From a virus: a DNA stretch of 64,000 nucleotides. The translations under genes were made by a program, and so were the position numbers. Where the stretch lies: positions 40,449 to 104,448 of the IMG/VR virus record IMGVR_UViG_3300046474_000239. One strand, written 5' to 3'. Of this stretch, positions 47,998-55,850 are shown piece by piece. Position 1 is the stretch's first letter. Each line of letters starts with the position of its first letter. The notes below the pieces were generated by a model that saw nothing but the letters and a program-made list of their open reading frames with translations, was not told where the DNA came from and searched no databases.

Positions 47998-48369
47998 ATG
48001 TTCACGGGAGTATTCGACAGCATCAAGATGTACGCCCTCTGCGCGGGGATCGGGCTGCTCGGGGCGGTCTGCACCTACGGTGCCTGGAAGTGGCAGGGCT
48101 CGAACATCGCCGACGCGGTGGCGGCAGCCGAGAAGGTCAAGGACGAACAGATCCGCGTTGAGCGGACCTACACCAAGAAGTGGCGGGACCGGGCGGAGGC
48201 ACTGAGCCAGCCCGCCAACGCAGCGAAGACCCAGGCAGCCGTAGTGCACTCGACCGCAACCCAGGCAATAAAGGCGGAGCGTGCTGGAACTGACAAGGCC
48301 TTCTATGAGCAAGTCATTCCAGCGAAAGGGGTTGAACAATGGGACGCCGCACGATCACTTATGCGTTAG
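47998..48369 (+). CDS. i-spanin (Rz-like), 123 aa
   Basis: The ATG at 47998 follows GAGGTGCACT. One N-terminal membrane segment (about residues 9-28) and a long charged helical periplasmic part (40-110) fit an Rz-type inner membrane spanin. The lipoprotein partner starts inside its 3' end in another frame, the classic Rz/Rz1 layout. Confidence 0.8.
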   Translation: MFTGVFDSIKMYALCAGIGLLGAVCTYGAWKWQGSNIADAVAAAEKVKDEQIRVERTYTKKWRDRAEALSQPANAAKTQAAVVHSTATQAIKAERAGTDKAFYEQVIPAKGVEQWDAARSLMR

Positions 48370-48650
48370 CAGTATTCGCCCTCCCAATGGTCGGATGCAC
48401 CACTAAGCCGGTGCCCGCACCCAACGAGTACGAGGTCGCGATCAAGAGCCTGGACAAGGCATGGCTGGTCGAATGTCGGGGGCTAGGTGACCGGCCCGAT
48501 GGACAGGTAGGCAGCCTGCTCCAGGACTTCACCGACCTCAGTGCAGTTGCAGCGCCTTGCCGGGCGGATCACAATGCCTTGGTCAAATACCTGGCCCCTC
48601 TCATGAAGAAGGCCGCAGCCGAGGACACATCCAATGACGTACCAGATTAA
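48339..48650 (+). CDS. o-spanin (Rz1-like) lipoprotein, 103 aa
   Basis: Signal peptide with lipobox LPMVGC; lipid would attach to Cys20. Pro-containing N-terminal mature part (TTKPVPAP) as in Rz1 proteins, though 103 residues is long for the class. Overlaps the i-spanin gene by 31 bp. Together the pair would fuse inner and outer membranes, so the host is Gram-negative. Confidence 0.8.
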   Translation: MGRRTITYALAVFALPMVGCTTKPVPAPNEYEVAIKSLDKAWLVECRGLGDRPDGQVGSLLQDFTDLSAVAAPCRADHNALVKYLAPLMKKAAAEDTSNDVPD

Positions 48651-48894
48651 AGCCGTAGTCGTGAAGGGTGGGGAGACCTCTACGATCCAGGTAGCGGAGC
48701 GTCACCTCTCTCCACGCGAGATCATCCAGATCATGGAGCAGAAGAAGCTGGACTTGGGTTACGACTACGTCATGGACATCTACATGATGCAAGGATGGGT
48801 GGCCCAGCCAGGCTGGACAGGCACCGCCGAGGTGGACGCAGTAGCAGTAATGAAGGCGCTACAAACCGACCTGCCCGGATTAGTCCGCCGCTAA
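48634..48894 (+). CDS. Hypothetical protein, 86 aa
   Basis: Overlaps the o-spanin gene by 17 bp. Beta-strand N-terminus and helices; no membrane segment. Last gene before a strong terminator. No family recognised. Confidence 0.6.
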   Translation: MTYQIKAVVVKGGETSTIQVAERHLSPREIIQIMEQKKLDLGYDYVMDIYMMQGWVAQPGWTGTAEVDAVAVMKALQTDLPGLVRR

Positions 48895-48908
48895 CCGGCC
48901 AAACAGAG

Positions 48909-48931
48909 ACCCGCTTCGGCGGGTTTTCTTT
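48909..48931 (+). terminator. Rho-independent terminator after lysis genes
   Basis: ACCCGC-TTCG-GCGGGT (48909-48924) with UUCG loop followed by TTTCTTTT. Confidence 0.9.
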
Positions 48932-48943
48932 TGTCCAGTGTTT

Positions 48944-48971
48944 TTGATTAATCTTACAATTTTGATATTAT
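48944..48971 (+). promoter_or_regulatory. Strong promoter of the AAA+ operon
   Basis: TTGATT (48944-48949) and TATTAT (48966-48971) are 16 bp apart in the most A+T-rich stretch of this region. Expected start near 48978. Dyad 16 follows at about +8 to +21, where a bound protein would block elongation or clearance. Confidence 0.7.
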
Positions 48972-48984
48972 AGGGATGTCGTCG

Positions 48985-48998
48985 TGCAATTGATTGCA
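48985..48998. promoter_or_regulatory. Dyad site 16 (TG centre, operator position)
   Basis: Exact core with outer G-C pair, in the early transcribed region of the strong promoter and 60 bp before the AAA+ start codon. The best-placed copy for an operator role. Confidence 0.9.
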
Positions 48999-49057
48999 CC
49001 GACCTGGTCTTTAAAGACTGAGCCTTTCCGGCTCCAACCAAGCTCAAGGAAAACAAC

Positions 49058-50755
49058 ATGACCACACCAGCAGTCTCCACCCTCGGCACGTCCGAGCAGC
49101 AACTAATGGACAGCGTGTACAAGCTCTCGGATGCCGGGGGTTCGATTATCCAGATCCGTTCGCGGGAGGTTCCGCGTACCTTGACGACCCTGCGCAAATC
49201 CATCCTGGCGGACGACACCAACGTCTACAAGGAATGGGACCAGATCAACGGGTGGCGCAACATCTTCAGTCTGGAGAACTTCAGCGAGCACATCACGCCT
49301 GGCGACAGTCAGTTGGACTATGACACCGCAGTCCTGGCGCCGATGAACGATATGCGCAACGCGACCAGCGCGGTAAATGCGGACAGCGACAAGATGCACT
49401 ACTTCATCTATGTCGACTTCCACACCTTCATCGAAGGCAACCCACGGATCATTGCCGCGATGCAGCAGTACGCCGCAGTCCTGCCCGCTCGTAACGTCTG
49501 CATCATCCTGCTCACGCCGGAGGTCAACTTGAGCGACCTGCCACTGGGCACCGTCCTGTCCGTCGACGCACCTACCCCTACGGCTGAAGAGCTGGAAGGT
49601 TGCTTGCGCCGCCTGGTAGAAGCCAGCTCCGATGCCTGGCCCGAAGAGCTGGACATCAAGGACGCCGACTATCACCTGATCAGCCACCTCGGCCTGGGCA
49701 TGACACGCTACGAGTTCGAGACGTATGCATCCATCGCCATCGTCGAAGCGGGGCACAAGAAAGACCCAATGCTGACCGCCGAAGACCTGGTTCACGGCAT
49801 CAGCGTGGGTAAGACCGAGGTCGTGAAACAGTCCGACATCCTGGAGCTGTTCCACACCGAGGACATGAGCGAAGTGGGCGGCATGCAGCGCTTGAAGGAC
49901 TGGATCAACAACCGGGCGGACGCCTTCAGCGACGAGGCCCAAGAGTTCGGCGTGGAAGCACCGAAGGGTATTGCTATCGTCGGCGTGCCAGGCACCGGTA
50001 AGTCCCTCGTAGCCAAGGCCATCGCCAGCGCCCTGAACGCCCCACTCCTGCGCCTCGACTTCGGCCGGGTCTTCAGCAAGTTCATCGGCGACTCCGAAAG
50101 CCGTATGCGCTCCGCCTTGAAGATGGTTGAGTCCATGGGCCACCTGGTTCTGTTCGCGGACGAGATCGACAAGGGTCTGGGCGGTATTGGCCAGGGCGGC
50201 GGCGACAGCGGCACCAGCTCCCGCGTACTGGGTGCGTTCCTCACCTGGATGCAGGAGAACAAGTCCAAGGTCTTCGTTATCGTGACCGCCAACCGTATCG
50301 ACGGCCTGCCGCCTGAGCTGTTCCGCAAGGGCCGCCTGGACCAAGTCTTCTCGGTAGGCCTGCCGTCACCGGCCGAGCGCGTCGAAGTCCTGGAAGTGCA
50401 CTTGCGCAAACGCGGGCGGGACATCAATGACTTCACCGACAAGGAAGTCAATGCGTTCAAGGCCGCCAGCGAAGGCCGGGTGCCCGCAGAGATCGAAGCA
50501 TCTGTAAAGGATGGCCTGGTCTCCGCGTTCAACGATGACGATGCACAGGACCTGGAGATGCACCACATCATCGACGCGCTCGAAGAGTCGGTGCCTATGT
50601 CCAAGTCTCACGCTACCGCCATCAATGCCATGGTCGAATGGGCTCGCGACAATGCCACGCCCGTCAACTACGAAGACGTGCCGGTAGTACCAAAGTCCGC
50701 TGGCCCAGGCGGGGAACCAGTACGCCGCAGCGTAGTACGTCCACGCCGAGTCTGA
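49058..50755 (+). CDS. AAA+ ATPase, Ycf46-like, 565 aa
   Basis: Residues 1-260 form an N-terminal domain like that of Ycf46-type ATPases. The AAA core has Walker A GVPGTGKS (309-316), Walker B LVLFADEID (363-371), sensor-1 TAN and an RKGRLDQVF arginine-finger region. The C-terminus ends in VVRPRRV. Leads an operon with DUF1257 and DUF2997 genes; in bacteria and plastids the same families occur together, but their task is unknown. Preceded by CAAGGAAAACAAC. Confidence 0.85.
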   Translation: MTTPAVSTLGTSEQQLMDSVYKLSDAGGSIIQIRSREVPRTLTTLRKSILADDTNVYKEWDQINGWRNIFSLENFSEHITPGDSQLDYDTAVLAPMNDMRNATSAVNADSDKMHYFIYVDFHTFIEGNPRIIAAMQQYAAVLPARNVCIILLTPEVNLSDLPLGTVLSVDAPTPTAEELEGCLRRLVEASSDAWPEELDIKDADYHLISHLGLGMTRYEFETYASIAIVEAGHKKDPMLTAEDLVHGISVGKTEVVKQSDILELFHTEDMSEVGGMQRLKDWINNRADAFSDEAQEFGVEAPKGIAIVGVPGTGKSLVAKAIASALNAPLLRLDFGRVFSKFIGDSESRMRSALKMVESMGHLVLFADEIDKGLGGIGQGGGDSGTSSRVLGAFLTWMQENKSKVFVIVTANRIDGLPPELFRKGRLDQVFSVGLPSPAERVEVLEVHLRKRGRDINDFTDKEVNAFKAASEGRVPAEIEASVKDGLVSAFNDDDAQDLEMHHIIDALEESVPMSKSHATAINAMVEWARDNATPVNYEDVPVVPKSAGPGGEPVRRSVVRPRRV

Positions 50756-50765
50756 GGAGAGCGCC

Positions 50766-51386
50766 ATGAGCGACGGCACACAACGGGTCAGCCTGACCTA
50801 CGGGAAAGTCAACCTGAAGAACTCCAGCCTTACGCTGGCCAGCCTTCGGATTACGGCCCCGTTCAAACGTGAATCGGCTGCTAACACCGGCCGAGCCGAA
50901 CAATACTCGAAGGAGTACATCCAGAGCACCCGCTACCGTGACATCGGCGGCGGCTTCACCAGGCAGCGCGTGATTCACCCTTCGGGGACATTGCTGAGCG
51001 TGCAGGCGACGAAGACCAAGAACGGCGTTCTCAACGCAGAAGCGGTGATCCTGCTCCGGCTGCGCACAGGGGCGGACATGCTCTCGATCAACATCAAGCT
51101 GCCAACCAGCCCAGACAGCCTCCTGGGGGATACCCTCCAGGCGTTTGTCGGGGAGGCAGACATCATTAGCTGGGAAGAGCTGCGGATCCTGGGCATCGAC
51201 TGCCCGAAGTCCTACCAGAACCGCTACGGTAACGAAGACGAGATAGACGAGCTGCTGGAGGTCAACGTGGTCCGCAGGGGCAACATCAGCAAACCACAGC
51301 TCGTAGCCGTCTCCACGTCGGAAGGCACCGTGGTCCGGGCGGTGGGTACTGAGGCGGTTCGCCGCGTCAAGATAAGGAGGCACTGA
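50766..51386 (+). CDS. Hypothetical protein of AAA+ operon, 206 aa
   Basis: GAGGAGAGCGCC precedes the ATG, 10 bp after the ATPase stop. Beta-rich soluble protein ending RRVKIRRH, one of the shared basic tails. No family recognised; possible ATPase partner by context. Confidence 0.65.
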   Translation: MSDGTQRVSLTYGKVNLKNSSLTLASLRITAPFKRESAANTGRAEQYSKEYIQSTRYRDIGGGFTRQRVIHPSGTLLSVQATKTKNGVLNAEAVILLRLRTGADMLSINIKLPTSPDSLLGDTLQAFVGEADIISWEELRILGIDCPKSYQNRYGNEDEIDELLEVNVVRRGNISKPQLVAVSTSEGTVVRAVGTEAVRRVKIRRH

Positions 51387-51387
51387 C

Positions 51388-52371
51388 ATGTCGAACGACG
51401 ACGACGACGAGATAAGGGGTACTGCGGACTTTCCTACGCTGAGTGCCCAGGTGGCCCAGGCGCTGCTCGACGACCCGCCGCCGCCAAACCCTGCGCTTAT
51501 GCGTCTGCTATCCACTGAGCGGAGCGGTAGACAACCAGACCCGCCGAACTACCAGTCAATGCCGGACCCCGGACAGTCACCCTTCGATAGAGCGTTCGTG
51601 GAAGTGCGTAGGGCGACGGAGAACATTGCGCTGGGGTTAGCTGGCGTAGGGCGGGCCACCTACGCTCAGCGTATCAACGAGATGGCCCGCAGGGTGGACC
51701 CACGGCTGAACGAGTTCCGCATGACTCTGCCGGGCGGGGTCATCCAGTCAGTTCAGATGGAGCGGGTGGTAGCCCAGGCTAGGTACGACTACCACCATGT
51801 AGAACACACCATGGTGAGCCTGGGCAACCCGTTCAACGGGTCGATGGGCCAGGAGATCTTCAACCGGATACAAGTCGCCACGGGAGGAAACAGGGAGCTG
51901 CTCCAGTTAATGCCCGCTATCCTAAACCAGTTCCAGGGCGCACAAGGTTCCACCGCTCGCGACCAGATGGTACTGGCGACCTGCATAATGCTCCTGGTCG
52001 AGGATGACGCTTGGCACGACTCCGGGATGAACAACGTCACCGGGTACGAGTTCCAGGTGGATCGAGACATCAGGACCATGGAGCACCACCTCGTCATGCA
52101 CGGGCGGAGGGCGGTCGACACTGCCCAGCAGCTCATGAATGCGAGTGGCCCGGCACGCAATGCGGCCAGCACCTACACCGAGTCACTGCGGCCGTCGCGT
52201 CCAACGGAGAAGAAAGCCCCAGAGTTGCCTAAAGCGCCAACCGGCCGCAGGCTGCGACTGGGTAAGGCAGTAAGCAACGTAGAACCAGGGGATGTCAGTG
52301 TCCCTACACAACCCTCGTCCGATGGGCGAGAATCGACTCGTAAGGTAAATCTCCGCAAGCGGCGGACCTAA
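51388..52371 (+). CDS. Hypothetical protein of AAA+ operon, 327 aa
   Basis: AAGGAGGCACTGAC precedes the ATG. Acidic start (NDDDDE), Pro-rich linker, a helical core (residues 70-240) and a C-terminal linker ending RKVNLRKRRT. The core resembles no family I know. Position suggests a substrate or adaptor of the ATPase. Confidence 0.65.
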   Translation: MSNDDDDEIRGTADFPTLSAQVAQALLDDPPPPNPALMRLLSTERSGRQPDPPNYQSMPDPGQSPFDRAFVEVRRATENIALGLAGVGRATYAQRINEMARRVDPRLNEFRMTLPGGVIQSVQMERVVAQARYDYHHVEHTMVSLGNPFNGSMGQEIFNRIQVATGGNRELLQLMPAILNQFQGAQGSTARDQMVLATCIMLLVEDDAWHDSGMNNVTGYEFQVDRDIRTMEHHLVMHGRRAVDTAQQLMNASGPARNAASTYTESLRPSRPTEKKAPELPKAPTGRRLRLGKAVSNVEPGDVSVPTQPSSDGRESTRKVNLRKRRT

Positions 52372-52378
52372 ATCAAAG

Positions 52379-52392
52379 TGCAATCAATTGCA
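52379..52392. promoter_or_regulatory. Dyad site 17 (CA centre)
   Basis: Exact core between two genes of the AAA+ operon, ending two bases before the GGGAGGA ribosome-binding site of the DUF1257 gene. A GTG at its left edge is in frame with that gene. Confidence 0.85.
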
Positions 52393-52404
52393 CGGGAGGA
52401 AGAT

Positions 52405-52848
52405 GTGTCTCACACCAGCGCAGTCAAAGCCATCGCAATCAGCTCCATTGAGTCCCTGCAAGCTGCGATCACCGAGCTGAACAGCATGGGCGTAAAGTGC
52501 AGCCTGATCGCCAACGCCAAACCTCGTGCCTACTTCCAGAACCAGGAAGGCATGGGTCAAGCCGACTTCGTAATCAAGCTGGATGACAGCCGTTACGACG
52601 TAGGCCTGTACAAGACTCCCTCGGGCGGTTACGAGGCTCGCACCGACTGGTTCGGCCAGGACGTGGAGAAGATCCTCGGCACCAAGAACTACAACAAGGG
52701 CAACCAGGAGCAGGCCAAGCTGGGCAAGTTGTTCCAGATGTATGGCGTGCACGCGGCGATGAACGAAGCCCGCCGCAAGGGGCTCCAGGCTACCCGCCAG
52801 AAAGGCGCGGACGGCAAGGAACAAGTGATAATTACGGGCTACCGCTAA
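52405..52848 (+). CDS. DUF1257 (Ycf35-like) protein, 147 aa
   Basis: The GTG at 52405 is chosen because GGGAGGA stands just upstream; the protein then begins M-S-H-T, as DUF1257 proteins usually do (MSH). Pattern SSIESLQAAITELNSMG, YDVGLYKTPSGGYEARTDWFG and a helical C-terminus fit the family. DUF1257/Ycf35 is found beside Ycf46-like ATPases and DUF2997, as here. Role unknown. Confidence 0.75.
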   Translation: MSHTSAVKAIAISSIESLQAAITELNSMGVKCSLIANAKPRAYFQNQEGMGQADFVIKLDDSRYDVGLYKTPSGGYEARTDWFGQDVEKILGTKNYNKGNQEQAKLGKLFQMYGVHAAMNEARRKGLQATRQKGADGKEQVIITGYR

Positions 52849-52891
52849 CAGTCGGTAGAAACTCCCCACCCACAACCAGTAGGACACCATC

Positions 52892-53092
52892 ATGCAGAAG
52901 CGAGTAGTTGTCACCGTGGACCCGGACGGGACCACCTCCATCGACGCCCAGAACTTCAAGGGCAAAGGCTGCCAAGATGCGACCGAGCAAGTTGCCCTGG
53001 CCTTGGGCGGCGTAACCCGCGATAAGTCGGATGACCGTAAAAAGCCCGATTACTTCGCGACCAACCCCGGCACCAACACCCTGAAGGGCTAA
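52892..53092 (+). CDS. DUF2997 family protein, 66 aa
   Basis: VVVTVDPDGTTSIDAQNFKGKGCQDATEQVALALG matches DUF2997 (strand, pDG, strand, GF-x-G-x2-C, helix). Small partner of the DUF1257 protein and the AAA+ ATPase in the same operon. The conserved Cys may be functional. Confidence 0.75.
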   Translation: MQKRVVVTVDPDGTTSIDAQNFKGKGCQDATEQVALALGGVTRDKSDDRKKPDYFATNPGTNTLKG

Positions 53093-53120
53093 GGCCATGA
53101 AGGACGAGAAGGAGATGGAC

Positions 53121-53492
53121 ATGGGAATGCTATCGAACAACCTCGACAAACCGCAGGATGCTTTGGTGATCACGTTCGATGAATTCGGCGCGGCCGAGTC
53201 ATTGCACATTGATCAATTCGACCTGGGGTTCCTGGGGAGCAAGAAGATCACGCGAGCTACGGACATCCTGTTTGACGAGGCTTCGCAGTCCTGGACCATC
53301 TACCTTCTCACTGAAGGTAAAGACCCAACCTTGCCCTGGAAGGGGTGCAAGGGTCTGCCGACCTACGAGGTCGCACGGTCTGTCGAAGTGGCCTGGCTGA
53401 ACCTCTGCCGAGTCAACGACGCGGACCCGAAGAGCGATACAGGGCATGTGTATTTGAACCAAGCTCGGAAGGTTAACGGTCTCGCAATTTGA
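53121..53492 (+). CDS. Hypothetical protein, 123 aa
   Basis: The ATG at 53121 has GAAGGAG six bases upstream; in-frame ATGs at 53097 and 53115 are alternatives. Alpha/beta protein with no recognised family. Last gene of the AAA+ operon before a terminator. Confidence 0.6.
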   Translation: MGMLSNNLDKPQDALVITFDEFGAAESLHIDQFDLGFLGSKKITRATDILFDEASQSWTIYLLTEGKDPTLPWKGCKGLPTYEVARSVEVAWLNLCRVNDADPKSDTGHVYLNQARKVNGLAI

Positions 53493-53508
53493 CACTTTCC
53501 CACCTTAT

Positions 53509-53530
53509 GCCCTCCTCGGAGGGCTTTTTA
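53509..53530 (+). terminator. Rho-independent terminator of AAA+ operon
   Basis: GCCCTC-CTCG-GAGGGC (53509-53524) followed by TTTTTA. Confidence 0.9.
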
Positions 53531-53545
53531 TTAACTGGAGTACAT

Positions 53546-53584
53546 CTTACCAAAATTGACCCACCCCGGTCAAAAAGGTAAGAT
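53546..53584 (+). promoter_or_regulatory. Promoter with nested operator dyad
   Basis: TTGACC (53556-53561) and TAAGAT (53579-53584) are 17 bp apart. Two inverted pairs overlie them: CTTACC (53546-53551) with GGTAAG (53577-53582), and TTGACC (53556-53561) with GGTCAA (53568-53573). The arrangement looks like a repressor operator covering both -35 and -10. It drives the winged-helix gene at 53614, suggesting self-control. Confidence 0.75.
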
Positions 53585-53613
53585 AGACTCACCAACGAGA
53601 GGAGGTACAAGCA

Positions 53614-53961
53614 ATGCAGACGTTCAGCGAAGTAGAAGCGGGCAAGGCCCTCACCAGGCTCGCCCAGCGCAAGCTGCGAGACACCACCATCAAGCCGACA
53701 GCGGTATGCCTGTTCGCCTGGCTGGCAGCCGAAGCGGCCCGCGAAAACATCAACCCGGTGCAAACCACCATCAGTGACATGTTCTTCGGATTCACCGCTC
53801 GCGGCGACGGCGAGGAAGTAGAGATCTGCCGGGTGGGTATGTCGATCAACACAATCAAGGCCTGCCTGGAGAACCTGGAAGATACGGGCTTCATTGCCAC
53901 CGACCGTATCGCCAGCACTCGTGGACAGAAGATCAATGTAGAGATCGTCATCGGGGCGTAA
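53614..53961 (+). CDS. Winged-helix regulator, 115 aa
   Basis: GAGGAGGTACAAGCA precedes the ATG. Residues 20-110 fit a winged helix: TAVCLFAWLAAEAA, TTISDMF, then MSINTIKACLENLEDTGFIA as recognition helix region and a RGQKINVEIV wing. First gene after the nested operator, so a likely autoregulator or initiator accessory. Confidence 0.7.
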   Translation: MQTFSEVEAGKALTRLAQRKLRDTTIKPTAVCLFAWLAAEAARENINPVQTTISDMFFGFTARGDGEEVEICRVGMSINTIKACLENLEDTGFIATDRIASTRGQKINVEIVIGA

Positions 53962-53964
53962 GCC

Positions 53965-54495
53965 ATGAAAATAGTGCAACAGCCTTTGGTCCCACGGGAG
54001 GAGTTTGCGGAGGCCTACCGAAAGCTGAAGCTATGGTGGGGTATGCGCCATATCGAGGAAGAGGCGTACATCCTGGGAGTGCACCTGCTAGCCAAGATGG
54101 TTCGCCAGGACAGCAAGGAAATATCGGCCACCTGGGCAGAGTTCCAGAACGAGGTAGTCGTTCGCGGTGATGAGGTGGTAGCTGGACCACTGCATGGGGT
54201 GGAGTTCCTCTTTCTCGGGGCGGTGCAGCAACTACACACCACCGTGGGGATATTCAGCCACATCAGCCAGGAAGGCATGGAGCGAAGCCTGTTAGAAGCC
54301 AGAGAGCACAACTTCATCAGCCAGCACTTCACCAAGTCGCCGGGCCAGGAAGAAGACCTGCTAGGGCCACACACCCCTATGCTGTTCGTCTTGGTGCCTT
54401 GGGCGGGGTACGACCCAGACAAGACCTGGAGCACCTACGCAGACGGGGGGCATGTACGCAAACTGCCCGCGTGGATCAACAAAACAAAAGGGTGA
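53965..54495 (+). CDS. Hypothetical protein, 176 aa
   Basis: Three bases after the regulator stop. Helical N-terminal half, then beta-rich part with several Trp residues. No recognised family; part of the replication operon by position. Confidence 0.6.
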   Translation: MKIVQQPLVPREEFAEAYRKLKLWWGMRHIEEEAYILGVHLLAKMVRQDSKEISATWAEFQNEVVVRGDEVVAGPLHGVEFLFLGAVQQLHTTVGIFSHISQEGMERSLLEAREHNFISQHFTKSPGQEEDLLGPHTPMLFVLVPWAGYDPDKTWSTYADGGHVRKLPAWINKTKG

Positions 54496-54499
54496 TTCC

Positions 54500-55849
54500 A
54501 TGCAACACACTCACGCGCACGTCGCGTTGAGCGCACTACGGCAAAGCCTGACCCAGAAGGACGACCTCTACTTTGTTGCATGGGTAAAAGTGAACTCCGT
54601 TTTAGGGAAGTTTTGGCCAGAGCGGTTCAGCGCAAGTGAGTATCTTGTTCTACTTTTCATAGTGAGCAGGACACTGATGTTCAGGAAGAAGGCGGAAGTA
54701 ATAACCAAAAAACACTTCGCAGAGGGTGTAACGTCCAGCAGAAGTGTCACCTGTTCTGGGTGTGGGGTAGGAGAAACAGCGCTGAAGAAGGCCTTAAAGA
54801 GGTTGTGCGATGAAGATTTCCTTCACGTTCACAGCTTTAAGGAGGGTAATACAGAGACCGTACCAAGGATTTACGAGCTGAATTTCGTCAAAATCCTAGA
54901 CGGATACGACACGGACGAGGTGCACAACATGCTCAAACGAGGAAAATCCGCCGTACAAAACGACGCCAAAGAGGACGAAGATGACCCGTTTTTAGGGGGG
55001 TTACATGTAAGGGGGGAGGGGGGTCGCAATCGTGGGTACATAACAGAGGTATTACATACCTCTAATAAAGCATTAATAACTAATAAGTCCGCCGAGGCGG
55101 AGACGGGAGGAGAAGCAGTACTACGGGTGGGTAAACGTAGACGTACAGATGCAACTGATTGCACGGACAAACCCAAGCCTATCTCTGGTAATGCCAGGGA
55201 GCGGTTGGCACAGATGCAGGCTATGGCCGCAGGTAACCGGGCGAAGCGTCTTCACTCTGTTCGTGGGCTACCCGAGCGTCGATGGGACATCAAGGACCTA
55301 CAAGCGCTACTCGACGAAGCACGTACTCAGTGTGGCCTATCAGTACCGCGTGTGATGGCTACCGCGAAAGGCGCGGGCGTTCTGTTCAAGCGGATGAAAG
55401 CCGCAGAGATCAACGACTCCCTGGAGTTCTTCACCTGGGCCTTCACGCACTGGTCCACCGTGGCGAACGCCAACCGCCGCAGCAAGGCACGGCAGCTCAA
55501 GGATACGAAGACGGTGAACAGCGAGATGTCGCTTATCCCCAACTTCGCAGAACTGGCCTACCGCTTCCCTTACATCCTGGCCTTCTTCAACGACCGTAAG
55601 TTCGCTGAGGTGCAGGAAGAGGAGAAAGTCGAACGCCGGGTGCGGGCGGATGATCGCCGACACGAGGAGCAGCAGGTGGCTATCGAGCGCCGTCGCCAGC
55701 TAACCCGTGAAGAGGACCTTCGCAAACGCGATGCAGAGCAAGAACAACAAACGCGGTTCGTAGAACGCCGCCGCCGACCGCGCCCCGTGGTCGATGACGA
55801 CGAAGAAGATCCGGTCCCACAATTCCGCGAAAGAGAATGGAGAGGTTGA
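54500..55849 (+). CDS. Replication initiator, O-like, 449 aa
   Basis: The ATG at 54500 follows GGGTGATTCC. Residues 1-150 look like a winged-helix initiator domain (FSASEYLVLLFIVSRTLMFRKK, TALKKALKRLCDEDFLHVH), lower in GC than the rest. A disordered linker follows, then helical C-terminal domain (245-370) and an Arg/Glu-rich tail with RRRRPRP. Layout matches lambda O, with the origin inside the gene. Lies just upstream of DnaB-like helicase. Confidence 0.65.
   Translation: MQHTHAHVALSALRQSLTQKDDLYFVAWVKVNSVLGKFWPERFSASEYLVLLFIVSRTLMFRKKAEVITKKHFAEGVTSSRSVTCSGCGVGETALKKALKRLCDEDFLHVHSFKEGNTETVPRIYELNFVKILDGYDTDEVHNMLKRGKSAVQNDAKEDEDDPFLGGLHVRGEGGRNRGYITEVLHTSNKALITNKSAEAETGGEAVLRVGKRRRTDATDCTDKPKPISGNARERLAQMQAMAAGNRAKRLHSVRGLPERRWDIKDLQALLDEARTQCGLSVPRVMATAKGAGVLFKRMKAAEINDSLEFFTWAFTHWSTVANANRRSKARQLKDTKTVNSEMSLIPNFAELAYRFPYILAFFNDRKFAEVQEEEKVERRVRADDRRHEEQQVAIERRRQLTREEDLRKRDAEQEQQTRFVERRRRPRPVVDDDEEDPVPQFREREWRG
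54995..55090. other. Candidate replication origin
   Basis: Three six-G runs (54995-55000, 55011-55016, 55018-55023) surround the palindrome TTACATGTAA (55001-55010); then a perfect dyad AGAGGTAT-TAC-ATACCTCT (55045-55063) and a TAATAA-rich stretch to 55087. The segment encodes only a disordered linker of the initiator. This fits an origin with binding dyads and an unwinding element. Confidence 0.5.
55150..55163. promoter_or_regulatory. Dyad variant, one mismatch (TG centre)
   Basis: TGCAACTGATTGCA differs from the core at the sixth base. It lies about 60 bp after the origin-like segment inside the initiator gene (DATDCTD). Confidence 0.5.
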
Positions 55850-55850
55850 T

